This document shows positions 1 to 9,967 of a stretch of DNA of 64,000 nucleotides, piece after piece. The notes under the pieces were generated by a model. That model had not been told where the DNA came from. It searched no databases and worked only from the letters and a program-made list of their open reading frames with translations. The position numbers and the translations under genes are program-made. Source of the DNA: DASQFI01 sp963780895 (GTDB lineage: Bacteria > Acidobacteriota > Vicinamibacteria > Vicinamibacterales > SCN-69-37); NCBI GenBank assembly GCA_963780895.1, contig CAWAEG010000010.1, forward strand, positions 186,001 to 250,000, read 5' to 3'. The first letter of the stretch is position 1; the number at the start of each line of letters is the position of its first letter.

Positions 1-1673
1 TTCGGATCGATCCGTACGTCGAGTGCCTTGCCGTCCGGGACGTCCGGCCACTCGGCGCAGTAGACAATCGGCCCGCGCTCGATGGCCATGCGGCCGCGGG
101 TCTCCTTCACCCGTCGATCGGCGACGATCCGCCGCGGTTCGAGAGGGAAGTCGAACTCGACGACGTCCCCGGTCGTCCATGCCCGGTCGATCGTCACGTA
201 GCCGAACCGATCCGGCGCTGCGGACATGGGTTTGCCGTTCAACGAGATGGCCGGCACGCGGTTCGATTTGTCCGCGTAGGCGTACAGATTTCCCGGCGCG
301 GCCTGGTTGCGGGCCCAGCCGGGGATGCGGAACTTGATCGGCGCGCTCGCGCCGTCCGCGGACGCAATCGAGGCTCGGGATTTGCCGCCCCAGGGCATCT
401 CGCTCTGCATCGCCAGCGAGATCTTCCTGCCGTTGACCGTGAACGCGGTGTCGCTCGAGACGTACAGGTTCACGTAGATCGCGCCTTTCGGATCCTGCGC
501 GTAGATGTAGCCCGGCATCGAGGCGAGGAACCGCACGAGATTGGGCGGGCAACATTCGAGCGATGCGCGCTCCCATCGCAGGTCGCGTCCGTCGCCGGCG
601 CTCGCGAGCCGGTTGACGTAGAAGAATCGATTACCCGACGCGGAGACGCCGTCGATCGCGTTGTTGTACATCCCGCGTTCCAGGACGTCGATGTATTTGG
701 CGTCGCCCGTCGCCAGGAACAGGCGATGGTTGAGCGTCATGAACATCAGGACCGCGCACGTCTCGGCGTACACGTCGATGTTCGGCAGCGAATACGGCTC
801 GCCGAAGCCCTCGTTGCCGGTGGTGCCGACGCCGCCCGTGACGTACATCTTCCGTTCGACCGCATCGGTCCACATGCGGTGCGCGGCGCTGTAGTACTCC
901 TTCAAGCCCGTCAGGATGCCCACATCGGCCATCGAGACCATCAACGTCACGCCGTTCACCGCGTGCCCGACGGCTTCGGTCTGCTCGAGGACCGGCTTGT
1001 ACGACTGGTTGTGGCGGCTCCGGTTGACCGAATTCTCGAGGCCCCGGATGTCCAGATAGTGCTTCGCGAGATCGAGATGCTTCCGGTCGTGCGTGACGCG
1101 ATAGAGCTGGATGCAATTGGTCGCGTCGCGCTCGCCGCCCGAGAACGGCGGGTTGCTGGTCTTGAAGTCCTGATACAACGCGTCGGCGGCTTTGATCGAT
1201 TGGTCCAGCAGGTCCCGTTTGCCCGTGACCTGGTAATACGTCGTCGCGATCTCGAAACCGCGATTGCCGGCAGCGGGCGTCTGGCTCATCGCGCGAACGC
1301 GATCGTCCACCTGGGCCTGGAGCTTCGGGTTCGGATGCGTGGCCAGCGAGAGGATCGCCGCTTCGAGCACGCCGCCGCCGAAGCCGCGGCCGCCTTCCGA
1401 GAGCTTCTGCGCCTCGAACGGAATCGTGACCTCTGCGTTCAGGCCGACCTTCGGTCTCCAGAAGTCGTCCGTGAGCGTCACCTCGGAATACCGCGTCGGC
1501 TGGATCGGGTAGTCGTCGGTTGGCTTGTAGGACGACGTCGAGATGCGAATGTCTGCGGGTTTCGGTTTGGGAGCCTGCTCGCCCGTGCGCCCCGTGAGCG
1601 TCGTGGCTGCCAGCGCGCCCGCGGCCATGGATCCGGTCTTCAGGAAATCCCGACGTCCGATCTGGTGACTCAT
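1..1673 (-). CDS. GH127 family glycoside hydrolase (beta-L-arabinofuranosidase-like), C-terminus beyond window
   Basis: About 557 residues are present and the 3' end runs off the window edge. The N-terminus carries a Tat-type signal (MSHQIGRRDFLKTGSMAAGA), so export in folded form is likely. The mid-protein motif ECCPPN, preceded by long helical-barrel sequence with TGGVGTTGNEGFGEPY, is the signature of the GH127 (former DUF1680) family, in which a Glu and Cys residues bind zinc and one Cys acts as nucleophile. Known members remove beta-L-arabinofuranosyl groups from plant glycans; the substrate here is unknown. The frame is uninterrupted across the visible part. The start is the ATG complementary to 1671-1673, ahead of the Tat motif. 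It runs in the same direction as the serine hydrolase gene ending at 1702. Confidence 0.88.
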   Translation of the reverse strand, partial: MSHQIGRRDFLKTGSMAAGALAATTLTGRTGEQAPKPKPADIRISTSSYKPTDDYPIQPTRYSEVTLTDDFWRPKVGLNAEVTIPFEAQKLSEGGRGFGGGVLEAAILSLATHPNPKLQAQVDDRVRAMSQTPAAGNRGFEIATTYYQVTGKRDLLDQSIKAADALYQDFKTSNPPFSGGERDATNCIQLYRVTHDRKHLDLAKHYLDIRGLENSVNRSRHNQSYKPVLEQTEAVGHAVNGVTLMVSMADVGILTGLKEYYSAAHRMWTDAVERKMYVTGGVGTTGNEGFGEPYSLPNIDVYAETCAVLMFMTLNHRLFLATGDAKYIDVLERGMYNNAIDGVSASGNRFFYVNRLASAGDGRDLRWERASLECCPPNLVRFLASMPGYIYAQDPKGAIYVNLYVSSDTAFTVNGRKISLAMQSEMPWGGKSRASIASADGASAPIKFRIPGWARNQAAPGNLYAYADKSNRVPAISLNGKPMSAAPDRFGYVTIDRAWTTGDVVEFDFPLEPRRIVADRRVKETRGRMAIERGPIVYCAEWPDVPDGKALDVRIDP

Positions 1674-1701
1674 GTGTGTTGCTCCCGCCAAACGCTTTCT
1701 C

Positions 1702-3154
1702 TCACGACGAGCGATCTTTCCGCGCGATGCGTCCGTTCACGCGAATCCACTCCACGCGCCCGTCCGTGTCACGGATGAACTCGTACGGGCTGCCGTGTAC
1801 ACCCGGCGATCGCGTACGCGACGTCCTTGCCGTAGAAGACCATCGTCGTGCCGGTCTGCGCGTTGCCGCTGGCCGCCACGAGCTTGCCCGCATCCACGCG
1901 CACCGTGACGGCGCCGTTCGGCGGCCGGCGGTACGTGCCGGCGTACTCGTCGAGCGCCGGCTGTGTCGCGAGCGGTGTCGAATGGAATGTCATCGCTTCG
2001 TTGACGCCGCGGTGGCCAATCGGCTGATTCGGCGCGAGTGCGATGTTCTCGTAGCGCTTGAGGATGGCGTGTTCGACATCCTGCACGAGCCGCCAGCCGT
2101 CCGTGTGGTTGGTCAGGATCGTGAACGCCAGGTTGCGCGCCGGCACGAGCTGCAGCAGCAGGCAGTGGCTGTTCAACGTGCCGCCGTGCGCAGCGGTGAG
2201 CACGCCGCCGAGCCGCCGCAGATGCCAGCCGACACCCATCTCGTCGTCGGTGCTGTTCTTCCGAAGCTGCGGCGTCTGCATGTCCTGCACCAGCGCTCGT
2301 GGCAGGAACGGCTTGCCGTCCGCGGTGGTGCCGTCGCCGAGATGGAACTGCGCGTACCGCATGCAGGTCGGAGATGCTCGTCATCACGCCGCCCGCCGTC
2401 GTGCCCGATGTGGATTGAAACGGCCGGATGACCTGCGTGCGCCCGTTCTGTTCGCGATGGCCGAGCGAGACGCGATGCGTGATCGCGTCGGCGATTCGCG
2501 TGAACGATCGGGTCATGCCGAGCGGAGCGAAGACGAGCTCGCGGAGCGCCTCATGGATGTTGCGTCCGAGATGATTTCGATCAGCCGTCCAGCCAGCGAA
2601 AACCCGGCGTTGTTGTAGCTCCAGACGGCGCCGGCCGGCGCGAGCTGCGGCAGGTCCTCGAGGATGGTCGTCGCGAAATGCGCGAGCGCCTCGGCGCCGC
2701 GATCCTCGGACGAGAGCTGTCCCTCCCAGCCCGGCGTGTGCGTGAGGAGGTGCCAGAAGCTGACCTCGCGGCTGGTTTTGTCGTCCTGCACGCGAAACTC
2801 GGGCAGGTATTTCTGAATCGGCGCCTTGAGCTCCGCGCGCTTCTGCTCGATGAGCTTCATCACGGCGGTCGCGGTCACCGTTTTCGAGATGGACGCGATG
2901 GTGAAGACCGTATCGGCCGTCACCGGCTGTGGATCGTCGACGTTGGTCACGCCGAATCCGCGAGCCGTGACCTGGCCGTTCTTGACGATGCCAAGCCCGA
3001 CGCCGGGGACGCGATATTCGGCCATCTTCGCCGTGATGAGCGCGGCAATTTCGTCGAAGCGGGCATCGGGTTGCGTTGAGGCGGGCTGGATTCGAACCGG
3101 TCGCAGAGCGGCGGCCAGGCCCGACATGACCAGAAACTCACGCCGTTTCATCAT
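1702..3154 (-). CDS. Serine hydrolase, class C beta-lactamase-like (three frameshifts)
   Basis: The reconstructed protein has a Tat-like leader (MMKRREFLVMSGLAAAL), the nucleophile motif SISK, the YNN motif (WSYNNAGF) and a late AHGGT motif equivalent to KTG/HxG. Together these define the class C beta-lactamase / penicillin-binding-like serine hydrolases; such proteins in Acidobacteria are mostly esterases or peptidases of unknown substrate. The reading frame changes near 2570 (one G missing in IISGRN), near 2362 (one extra base before MRYAQFHLGDG) and near 1800 (before VHGSPYEFIRDTDGR). Each fragment continues the family sequence with no loss, so either the assembly has indels or the gene is a recent pseudogene. 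The C-terminal extension with DGRVEWIRVNGRIARK is the usual small beta domain of this group. Confidence 0.8.
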
Positions 3155-3272
3155 GAGCCGCCTCCGCTGGCACGGCGCGGTCAGGGGATCGCGCCGGGCG
3201 TGCCCAGCTTATTCCCTGTCGCCGGACACAGGAAAGGATACGACGGCCCTACCAAGGGCTGCTGGATGGCGA

Positions 3273-5928
3273 CTACTCGGTCCTCAACGCGACGATGGGG
3301 TCGACGCGCATCGCGCGGCGAGCCGGGACGAAGCAGGCGAAGAGGGCAACGCCCAGCACGATACCGGTGACCGAGACGATCATGATCGGATCGATCGCCC
3401 GCGCGCCGAGCAGGACTGCCCCCATGAACGCTGACGCGATCCGGCTCGCGACAAGGCCGATCATCAGGCCAACGCCCGTGATGAACGCGCCGTGGCGCAG
3501 GACGACCCGGAGGAGCGTGGCGGGCCGCGCGCCGAGCGCGAGTCGAACACCCAGCTCGCGGGTCCGGCGCGTGACCATCGCGGTCATGACGCCATAGATG
3601 CCGACGGCCGTCAGCGCGATCGCGAGCAGGGCAAACAGCGTGAGCAGCGTCAGGTTGAACCGCGGCTCGGCGATGGACCGCGCGACCCAGTCGTCCATCG
3701 TCAGCTCGGCAAACACGGGCTGCGAGTTGTCGACGGCGCGGACAGCCTCGGCGATCAGGCGCGGGTGTGACGGCCCCGAGGGCTCGAGACGCGCCACGAC
3801 CGTCAAGCTCCGTTCGGGAACCTGGCTCACAGGCACGTAGATGACCGGCACGAACGACGAGTCGAGACCGCGATGACGGATATCGCCGACCACGCCCACG
3901 ATCGTGATCCACGGCTCGCTGGCCGTCGAACTGAAGTTGATCCGGCTCCCGACTGGATGCTGGTCTCCCCAGTACTTCGTGGCCGCGAGCCGGCTGATGA
4001 TCGCGACGCGTTCGCCGGACGGTCCATCGCGCCGATCGAAGTACCGGCCGGCTATCAGCGGAATCCCCAACGCCTGGAAGTACTCGCCGCCGACGGCGCG
4101 CAGTTGCTCGTCGGGTCGCGGCTGGCCGGGCACGGCTCGTCCTTCGACCACGAAGAGCCGATCGCTCGTGTCGCCGCTCAAGGGAAGAATGGAGATCAGT
4201 CCGGCGTGCATCACGCCAGGGGCCTCGGCGACGGACGTGACGATGCGATCGAAGTAGCCGGCCAGCGCGTCGAGTTGCGCATATCGCGAGAGAGCGGTGA
4301 CACGCGCGGTGGCGATTCGTTCGGTCGCGACGCCGGGATCCTGTTGCACGAGGTCGGCGAATCCTCGAAGGGCGGCGCCGCCGGCGACGAGCAGAAACGT
4401 CGCGATGGCGATCTGGGACGCCGTCAGGAACACGCGAATCCGGTTCGCGCCGGCGTCGGATGAGCCTCGATGCGCACCGAGCGTCGGCATCTGGCGGGCC
4501 CGGAGCGTCGCCAGCGAGGCGAGCACACCGGCGCACGCCGTGACGCCGACGGCGAACGCCGCGACGCGCAGGTCCGTCGCGATATGGTCCGGTACCGGCA
4601 GCCGTTCCGGCAGACTGGACCTTAGTAACTGCAGCACGCCGCTGCCGAGCGCCAGTCCGGCCGCGCCGCCTGTCACGCCCATCAGCAGGCCTTCGATGAG
4701 CGCGTGCTGGACGAGACGGAGCCGGGGCGCGCCGAGGGCCAGGCGGGTCGCGAACTCGTGCCGGCGTTCGCTGGCCCGCGCGGCCATCAGATTCGCGACA
4801 TTGGCGCAGGCGATGAGCACCACGAACAGCACGGCCGTCATGAGGAGTGACAGCGGCGTCCGAAGATCGCCGAAGAGATGGTCGCGTAATCCGCGGACGC
4901 TCGTGTCCCAGCCGCTTCCCGTGGGGTAACTGTCCGGGTGTTCGCGCTGCAGCTCGATGCCGAGGTGGTGCAGATCCGCTCGGGTTTGCTCGAGCCCGAC
5001 GTCCGGCTTCATGCGCGCGATCACCTGCCGACTGTGGTTGCCGCGAGATCCGGGCGACGCCGTGTTAATCGACAACGGAACCCAGAGCTCGGTATCCGCG
5101 CCCGGGAGTCGGAGCTCCGGCGGCATCACGCCGATGACCTCGCTGGTCCCCAATCGAAGGTCAGCCGTGTTCCCAGCACGGAGGGATCGGCGCCGAACCG
5201 CCGCGACCAGAGTCCATGGCTCAACACGACCACCTGCGAAGGCCCGGGCGGTCTTCGTCCGCGGTAAAGACACGGCCGAGGACGGGGCGCACGCCGAGCA
5301 CGTCGAAGAACGACGCGGTGACACGTGCGCCCAGCAGGCGTTCGGGTCCCTCATGAGACGTGACCATGTTGAAGCTCGCGGAGGTGTAGGCGGCGATCGA
5401 CTCCAGGCTGCGGTTGCGCGTCCGATAGTCCAGGAACTCTGGAATCGAAACCGAGGCGTGGTCGAAGCCGATCCATTTGTTGCCAATCGACACGAGCCTG
5501 CCGGCGTCGCTGTAGGGCAGCGGACGGAGCAGCGTCGTATCGAGGATGGCGAAGACCACGGCCGTCAGCCCGCCCGCCAGTGCCAGCGTGGAGACGACCG
5601 CGAGAGGAAAGAGGGGCCGGCGTCGCAGGCCACGAACGATGTGCCTGGAATCCACGCGAATCGCGTCGAGGCCGGGTGACGCGGCGGCGCGCCATGCCGT
5701 TCGAGCGTCGTCGCTGCGTGCGCCGATCCCGCCCGTGACGAGATCGCGGAATGCCGTCATGGCGCCGCGGAGTGACGGCCGTCCCGCCGGGGCGTACTGC
5801 GCGCGAAGGTCGTCGCCGAACCGTTCGCGGAACCGGCGCGGGTAGAACCGTAGCAGCAGGCCGATCCAGCGGTCCCAGACGCGCTGCCACCCGATCGCCG
5901 GGCGCCGGCGGTGACCGCGCGGGTTCAC
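3273..5928 (-). CDS. Large ABC-type permease, ADOP family, no ATPase partner (frameshifted)
   Basis: This belongs to the acidobacterial duplicated orphan permeases: two MacB periplasmic-core plus FtsX units in one chain. The sequence shows a short N-terminal segment (LLRFYPRRFRERFG), a first TM helix (LAVVSTLALAGGLTAVVF), an FtsX bundle (VLFVVLIACANVANLMAARASER) and a C-terminal bundle ending in ARRAMRVDPIVALRTE. Function is probably lipoprotein or small-molecule export, or mechanotransmission, but the energy source is unknown because no ATP-binding gene lies nearby. The start is a GTG overlapping the TGA of the upstream PadR gene (GTGA), so the pair is translationally coupled. Frame changes lie around 5265 and 5170, where the expected core motif is scrambled; the rest is continuous. 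Confidence 0.85.
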
Positions 5929-6283
5929 AAGGCGCCTCCCGATCCGGCGCGTCGCGGCAGCAGCGCCGCGCACATCTCGTTGATCAGCGCCGCCTGGGTC
6001 CGGCGACGCGCCGGCCGAGCGGGGTGATCCGGTATCGACACGGCGATCGTCCGCGCCGCGGTTGCCGGCCGGTTCGGGCGCCGGTTCGATCAACCCGCCC
6101 GGTCCATGCGATACAACACGCGGTAGAGATCGCCCGGGCGGATGGTGACCTGTCCGCGGGAGCGTCGGCCAATCTCCTGGGCGATCGCGTACCCGTGCCC
6201 GGGTCCGTCGATGAGGACGACCAGGATCAAGAGGTCCATTGTCCTGAGCGGTGGAGTGACGGCGTCAGGAGACGGCGCATCAT
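5925..6283 (-). CDS. PadR-family transcriptional regulator (frameshifted)
   Basis: Winged-helix sequence typical of PadR is visible: DLLILVVLIDGPGHGYAIAQEI followed by GDLYRVLYRMDRAG. After that the frame breaks twice (near 6090 and near 6030), but the other frames continue with RYRITPLGRR and INEMCAALLP, as in family members. The gene ends in TGA overlapping the GTG of the permease gene, so it probably represses this two-gene operon. The start is uncertain: two adjacent ATGs at 6278-6283 are slightly out of frame with the conserved part, while an in-frame ATG sits at 6239-6241 just before DLLILVV. The AT-rich repeat just upstream is a likely operator. Confidence 0.7.
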
Positions 6284-6287
6284 GCTC

Positions 6288-6325
6288 GTTACTATATACG
6301 CATTCTACGTATACGCAATATACAA
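6288..6325. promoter_or_regulatory. Candidate operator/promoter between PadR and blaI-like genes
   Basis: An AT-rich island in GC-rich surroundings contains the octamer TATACGCA twice, at 6295-6302 and 6310-6317, with a GTATAC palindrome inside the second copy. It lies directly upstream of the PadR start and faces the divergent BlaI-like gene. A direct repeat spaced by 15 bp with small dyads is a plausible binding site for PadR or BlaI, but the assignment is inference. Confidence 0.4.
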
Positions 6326-6406
6326 AGACGCCAAATAAGGCCAAGAACAGCTCGGATTGACCGGATTCGACACGCTGCAGAGGTACTGCTGCGACTTGTG
6401 GCGCCG

Positions 6407-6786
6407 ATGAGTCGCAACGCCGGCCCCCCACCGCGGCCTCGGCGACGCCGAACAGGTGGTCCGGACCACGTCTGTTCGCACGGCCCGGTGACCGCTGAGG
6501 CGTGTCGCGAAGCGCTGGCCGCGTCGTGGCCCATGAAGGAGTCGACCGTCCGGACGGTGCTTCGACGGCTCGAGGACAAAGGCTACGACGCGAGCACCGT
6601 CGAGGGCCGGACCTCGCGCGCCATCATGCGCCGGTGACCGTCGCCACGCGTGCGGTACACCAGTTGATCGATCGTTTCTGCGGCGGCTCGGCCGAGGGGC
6701 TCGTGATGGGCATCGTCGACGACGAGGTCCTGGGACCGCGCGAGCTGAGACGGATCCAGCGCCGGATCGCGCAGGCGGGGAGGTAG
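6407..6786 (+). CDS. BlaI/MecI-like repressor (frameshifted N-terminal half)
   Basis: The fragments GPVTAEACREALAASWPMKE and STVRTVLRRLEDKGY are the recognition-helix region of BlaI/MecI/CopY repressors, and the downstream part (HQLIDRFCGGSAEGLVMGIV, then ELRRIQRRIAQ) is the usual dimerisation and C-terminal region. The frame shifts near 6590 and the first 25 or so residues do not align well, suggesting further indels near 6430-6470. The stop is 5 bp before the M56 peptidase gene, the classic repressor-plus-sensor arrangement in which the metalloprotease cleaves the repressor. In Acidobacteria these pairs are common and usually not linked to beta-lactam resistance, so the inducer is unknown. 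Confidence 0.65.
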
Positions 6787-6791
6787 CGACG

Positions 6792-8367
6792 ATGAGCGCA
6801 TCAACCATCGACGCCCTGTCGCGCGTGATCTCAGCGGTGTCGGCCGAGAGCGGTGGGGAGAGCGCTGAGCTGGCGGTCCTCGTTGGCGCCGGACTGTCAC
6901 TGTTCCACGTCAGAGCACGCGGCCGACCGGCTCGGCGCGTCGCGGATGGTGTGCTGGCGGCTCTGCCCATGCCGATCGCCGGAGCGGTTGATCCGCCCGT
7001 GCCGTTGCCTCTTCCCGCGTTCGCCGCGTCGTTAGTCTCTGATTCGGGCCGCGCCGGTACGCGCGTCACTCGCGGCCATCGGCGGCGCGGGGCGCGGGCT
7101 CCCACATCCGCGCATCGACTGACGGCTCTCGCACCGGCGACACTGCTGGCGCTGTTCTTCGCCGGCCTGCTCTTCCTCGCCGCGCGCGCGGGCCGCCGCT
7201 GGCTCGCGCGGCAACTGGATGCCGCGTCGCCGCCAATCGACGACGCGTACATGCGCCTCCGCGCGGCCGATCATGCCGGGACGCTCGGTCTTCGACGGGT
7301 GCCGCGTCTCGCCGAAACCGACCGCCTGCAGGTGCCGGTGACGATGTCCGTGCGCCGGCCCGTCGTGATCCTGCCGGCGTCGTGGCGAAGCTGGCCGCCG
7401 GACACGCTCGACGCGGTCCTGATCCACGAGCTGTCGCACGTGTCCCGGCGTGATGCGCTGACACAGCAGCTCGCACTGGCGCTGCGCGCCGCTTGCTGGC
7501 CGAGCCCACTCGGATGGTGGTTGCGCCGCCGCGTGGCCACGCTTGCGGAAGAGGCCAGCGATGAGGCCGCGCTCGCCCGCGGCGTCGAGCCGACGCAGTC
7601 GCCGACATCCTGCTGGGATTCCTGATCGCCGTCCGTAATGGGCGCGCTTCGGAATGGCATCTCGCGATGGCCCGCGGCCACGGCGTCGAGCGCCGCGTGG
7701 AACGCGTGCTCGAATGGAAAAGGAGTCGTCCAATGTCTAGCCGCGCCACCGTTCTGCTAGCGGCCGCCGCCGCGCTTGTCGTCTTGTTCACGTCGGCAGT
7801 GCATCCCGTGCCGGTGTCCGCGTCGCCGGCGTCATCAGCACTGGGGACCGCGGTCGTTCCCGCGCCCGAGCCTGCGTTGCCTGCGGCCGTCACAGCACCG
7901 CCTGCGGTTCATGCCGCACTGCAGTCCGGCAGGCCGCGCGCAACGACATCGTGCAGCGCGTGCCTCCACCGCCGCCTCCGCCGCCGCCCGACCGCGCGCA
8001 GAGTCTGCCGCCTCCGCCGCCACCTCCTCCGCCTCCCGGATCCGACGTCGCGCCCGACGACGACTTCGCGGTGGGTGCGTACGCGGCGGATACGCCCGGG
8101 CTCGCGGTGCCCGAAGCTCGTGCGGCATGTGGCGGCGAAGTAACCTCAACGGCGCTGCGCGCCAAGGTGCAGGGGCAGGTCATCGCGCAGTTCATCGTCG
8201 ACATTGACGGCACGGTCGGCAAGGCGCGGGTGATCCAGTCACTCGATCCCGACCTCGACGAGCAGGCGCTCCTTGCCGTGCGACAGTGGCGCTTCCACGC
8301 CGGAGAACTCGATGGCCGGGCCGTGCCCGTTGTGGTCACAGCAGTGCTGGAATTCCGCTTGCACTGA
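6792..8367 (+). CDS. M56 (BlaR1-like) metallopeptidase fused to a TonB C-terminal domain (frameshifted)
   Basis: The N-terminal half is membrane-embedded (LAVLVGAGLSL; LLALFFAGLLFLAARAG) and carries the zinc-protease motif HELSH at residues 212-216 plus EEASDEAAL about 40 residues later, as in BlaR1/MecR1. After a frame change near 7595 the chain continues through RNGRASEWHLAMARG and a hydrophobic segment (VLLAAAAALVVLF). A second change near 7945 leads into a proline-rich linker and a C-terminal domain (GQVIAQFIVDIDGTVGKARV, then ALLAVRQWRF), which is a TonB/energy-transducer C-terminal domain. So the protein should span the inner membrane with a cytoplasmic protease and a periplasmic TonB-like tail, which could touch an outer-membrane receptor. 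It follows a BlaI-like gene by 5 bp. Confidence 0.75.
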
Positions 8368-8452
8368 GGGGCGGGCGCGGCTCAATCCGATCGACGTGCT
8401 GCGGTCCTGAAATCGGCTCCGGCCAGGGCCACGTACAGAAGAATCTTGGCGC

Positions 8453-8773
8453 TCATCGCAAATCCGCCCCGGCCATCATCTTCGTCAACATCGAGGTCGA
8501 ATGCCGGACCGCACGCGCGCCGGCGGGCATAAGAGAGTAGTGTTTGCGCGCCCGGCCGCCTTGAACCGGCTCCGGCGCCGACAGCGTGAACTCCACGAGC
8601 GCCTTGTCAGTCAGCCGGCCCAGGGTCGCGTAGATCGCTCCGATCGCGATTTCCCGTCCGGTCCGGCGCTCGATCTCCTGACGGATACGAATCCCGTACG
8701 CCTCGTCGTCGAGATGGACGATGGCGAGCAGGACGTACAGCTCGAACTCGCCGATGAAGTCGCCTTTGGGCAT
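8453..8773 (-). CDS. PadR-family transcriptional regulator, orphan
   Basis: An intact 106-residue PadR protein (MPKGDFIGEFELYVLLAIVH, AIGAIYATLGRL, PVQGGRARKHYSL). It is clearly paralogous to the PadR at 34922-35260, which begins MPKGDFLAEFELYL and drives a permease gene. Here no permease follows: its stop overlaps an ATG (ATGA at 8453-8456), but that frame encodes only 24 residues before stopping near 8382, where it meets the convergent M56-TonB gene. It looks like a PadR module that has lost its target gene. A small dyad (CTAC...GTAG around 8771-8791) just upstream may be an autoregulatory site. Confidence 0.85.
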   Translation of the reverse strand: MPKGDFIGEFELYVLLAIVHLDDEAYGIRIRQEIERRTGREIAIGAIYATLGRLTDKALVEFTLSAPEPVQGGRARKHYSLMPAGARAVRHSTSMLTKMMAGADLR

Positions 8774-8827
8774 CGATCTACTACAAACGCGTAGTTAGAC
8801 GAGTCACCAATCGCGCCGGTTGTGCAA

Positions 8828-8872
8828 GACCTCGGGTTTCGTTTTCCTCTTTTCCAAACGAAACCCGAGGTC
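8828..8872. repeat. Perfect 17-bp hairpin abutting the SUKH gene stop codon
   Basis: Positions 8828-8844 and 8856-8872 are perfect reverse complements (arm GACCTCGGGTTTCGTTT) with an 11-nt loop. The hairpin starts directly at the TAG (8873-8875) of the minus-strand SUKH gene. There is no T-run on the 3' side for that gene; on the plus strand it is followed by CCTACTTTTT. It may act as a terminator or mRNA 3'-end structure. Confidence 0.6.
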
Positions 8873-9427
8873 CTACTTTTTCTTGAGCCACTCGCGCAGC
8901 CAGGTCTGGTGTAAGGGTCCGAGACTGTCCAGAAGCGATCCTTTTTCTTCGGCGGCGAGTTCCTGAAGCTCGACCTCGAGCCAATCGAGAAACGACGCGC
9001 CGGCTTCCTCGGGGGTCTGATCCTCATCCTGCTCGTGATCCCACCAGACGATCGGGCACTCGCCGTCCTTGAACGCCGACGTGTCGAAACAACAGAAATC
9101 GCCGCCACCCGAGTCGCTGAACGCGATCAGATGGGCCGGGAGCGCGGGCTGCGCGTCGCGCCGTTCTTTGAGGTTGATGCCGACGATCTTCCACGCTGAC
9201 TCCTCAACGGCACGGACGGTGTAGATGTTGACAGGACCGTTCGAGACCCAACCGAATTCCAGCTGGAACCAGTGGTAGCTCTCTGGAAACCGGCAGCCGA
9301 GCGCCGCTTCCGCCGCGGCCAGGTCCTCGGTGGTCGCTGGCTCGACGGCGAGCGTCGTGCCTTCAGCGTGTGCCGATTCGCGAAACAGCCGGGCGACTTC
9401 AACGTACCGCTCCGTCGGTTGCCGCAT
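8873..9427 (-). CDS. SMI1/KNR4 (SUKH) domain protein
   Basis: An intact 184-residue protein. The motif run IAFSDSGGGDFCCFDTSAF, followed by CPIVWWDHEQDE, matches the SMI1/KNR4 (SUKH-1) fold, and the N-terminal CRFPESYHWFQLEFG is the usual first helix and turn. Family members are often immunity proteins of polymorphic or contact-dependent toxins, but many are single genes with unknown roles. No toxin, Rhs or CDI gene is visible nearby, so an immunity role cannot be shown here. There is no signal peptide, so it is probably cytoplasmic. The start ATG is complementary to 9425-9427. Confidence 0.8.
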   Translation of the reverse strand: MRQPTERYVEVARLFRESAHAEGTTLAVEPATTEDLAAAEAALGCRFPESYHWFQLEFGWVSNGPVNIYTVRAVEESAWKIVGINLKERRDAQPALPAHLIAFSDSGGGDFCCFDTSAFKDGECPIVWWDHEQDEDQTPEEAGASFLDWLEVELQELAAEEKGSLLDSLGPLHQTWLREWLKKK

Positions 9428-9705
9428 GCGTGCCTCCGTGGTTTGTCCGTCAGCGTACTAACCGCGCCTCTCACTGTTCCATCCAGACAACTTCCGACCC
9501 TGTTACGCCCATCGTCGGCACCGACGGAAGCATCTTCAGGCCCAGCCACGACGCCTGCGGGCTCCGGTCGGGCGATTGACGGGGCTGCGTGGCCGCATGA
9601 ACTACACCGCGACCGAGGCTACACTGATCGACTACAGCGGACTGACCACCTGTTGAGCGACGTCCCCGACGGTGGGGAGGGCCGCCTGCGGGAGCAGAGG
9701 ACTGA

Positions 9706-9963
9706 ATGAAGAAGACCGACGGCCCGGGCGCCGCCCCGGGGCACAACGAACGGCGGCTGACGGTGGCGCAGGTGCGCGTGCGACCCACGCACGCCGAGGT
9801 GATGTTCTTCGAGACGGCCCGGATCTTCCGGTTGCCCAACGGCGATCCGGCACACAACGTCCACTTGCGGCTGCTGGAAAACGCCTCGAAGAAGCGGACG
9901 CCCGTGCTGGTCCGGTTCAGCGAGCCCAAGGGGGAAGTCATCGCGGGCGTGCGGGAGGGGTGA
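9706..9963 (+). CDS. Small conserved-looking hypothetical protein (85 aa)
   Basis: The reading frame encodes 85 residues, basic and without a signal or membrane segment (VMFFETARIFRLPNGDPAHN is the most structured part). Its stop is 4 bp before the D-aminopeptidase start, which suggests co-transcription. I do not recognise the family. The 278 bp upstream (9428-9705) holds no convincing gene. Confidence 0.5.
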   Translation: MKKTDGPGAAPGHNERRLTVAQVRVRPTHAEVMFFETARIFRLPNGDPAHNVHLRLLENASKKRTPVLVRFSEPKGEVIAGVREG

Positions 9964-9967
9964 TCGC

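Noticed and set aside
3088..3098. GGATTCGAACC, resembling a tRNA T-loop on the reverse strand
   Set aside because: It lies inside the leader region of the serine hydrolase gene, and no acceptor stem, anticodon arm or D-arm can be built around it.
7955..8036. CCGCCTCCG-type tandem repeat
   Set aside because: It encodes the proline-rich linker common to TonB proteins and is explained by protein composition.
1702..8367. Frameshifts as programmed frameshifting or phase variation
   Set aside because: They occur at many unrelated sites without slippery motifs or long homopolymers, and several in one gene, which fits sequence error or decay better.
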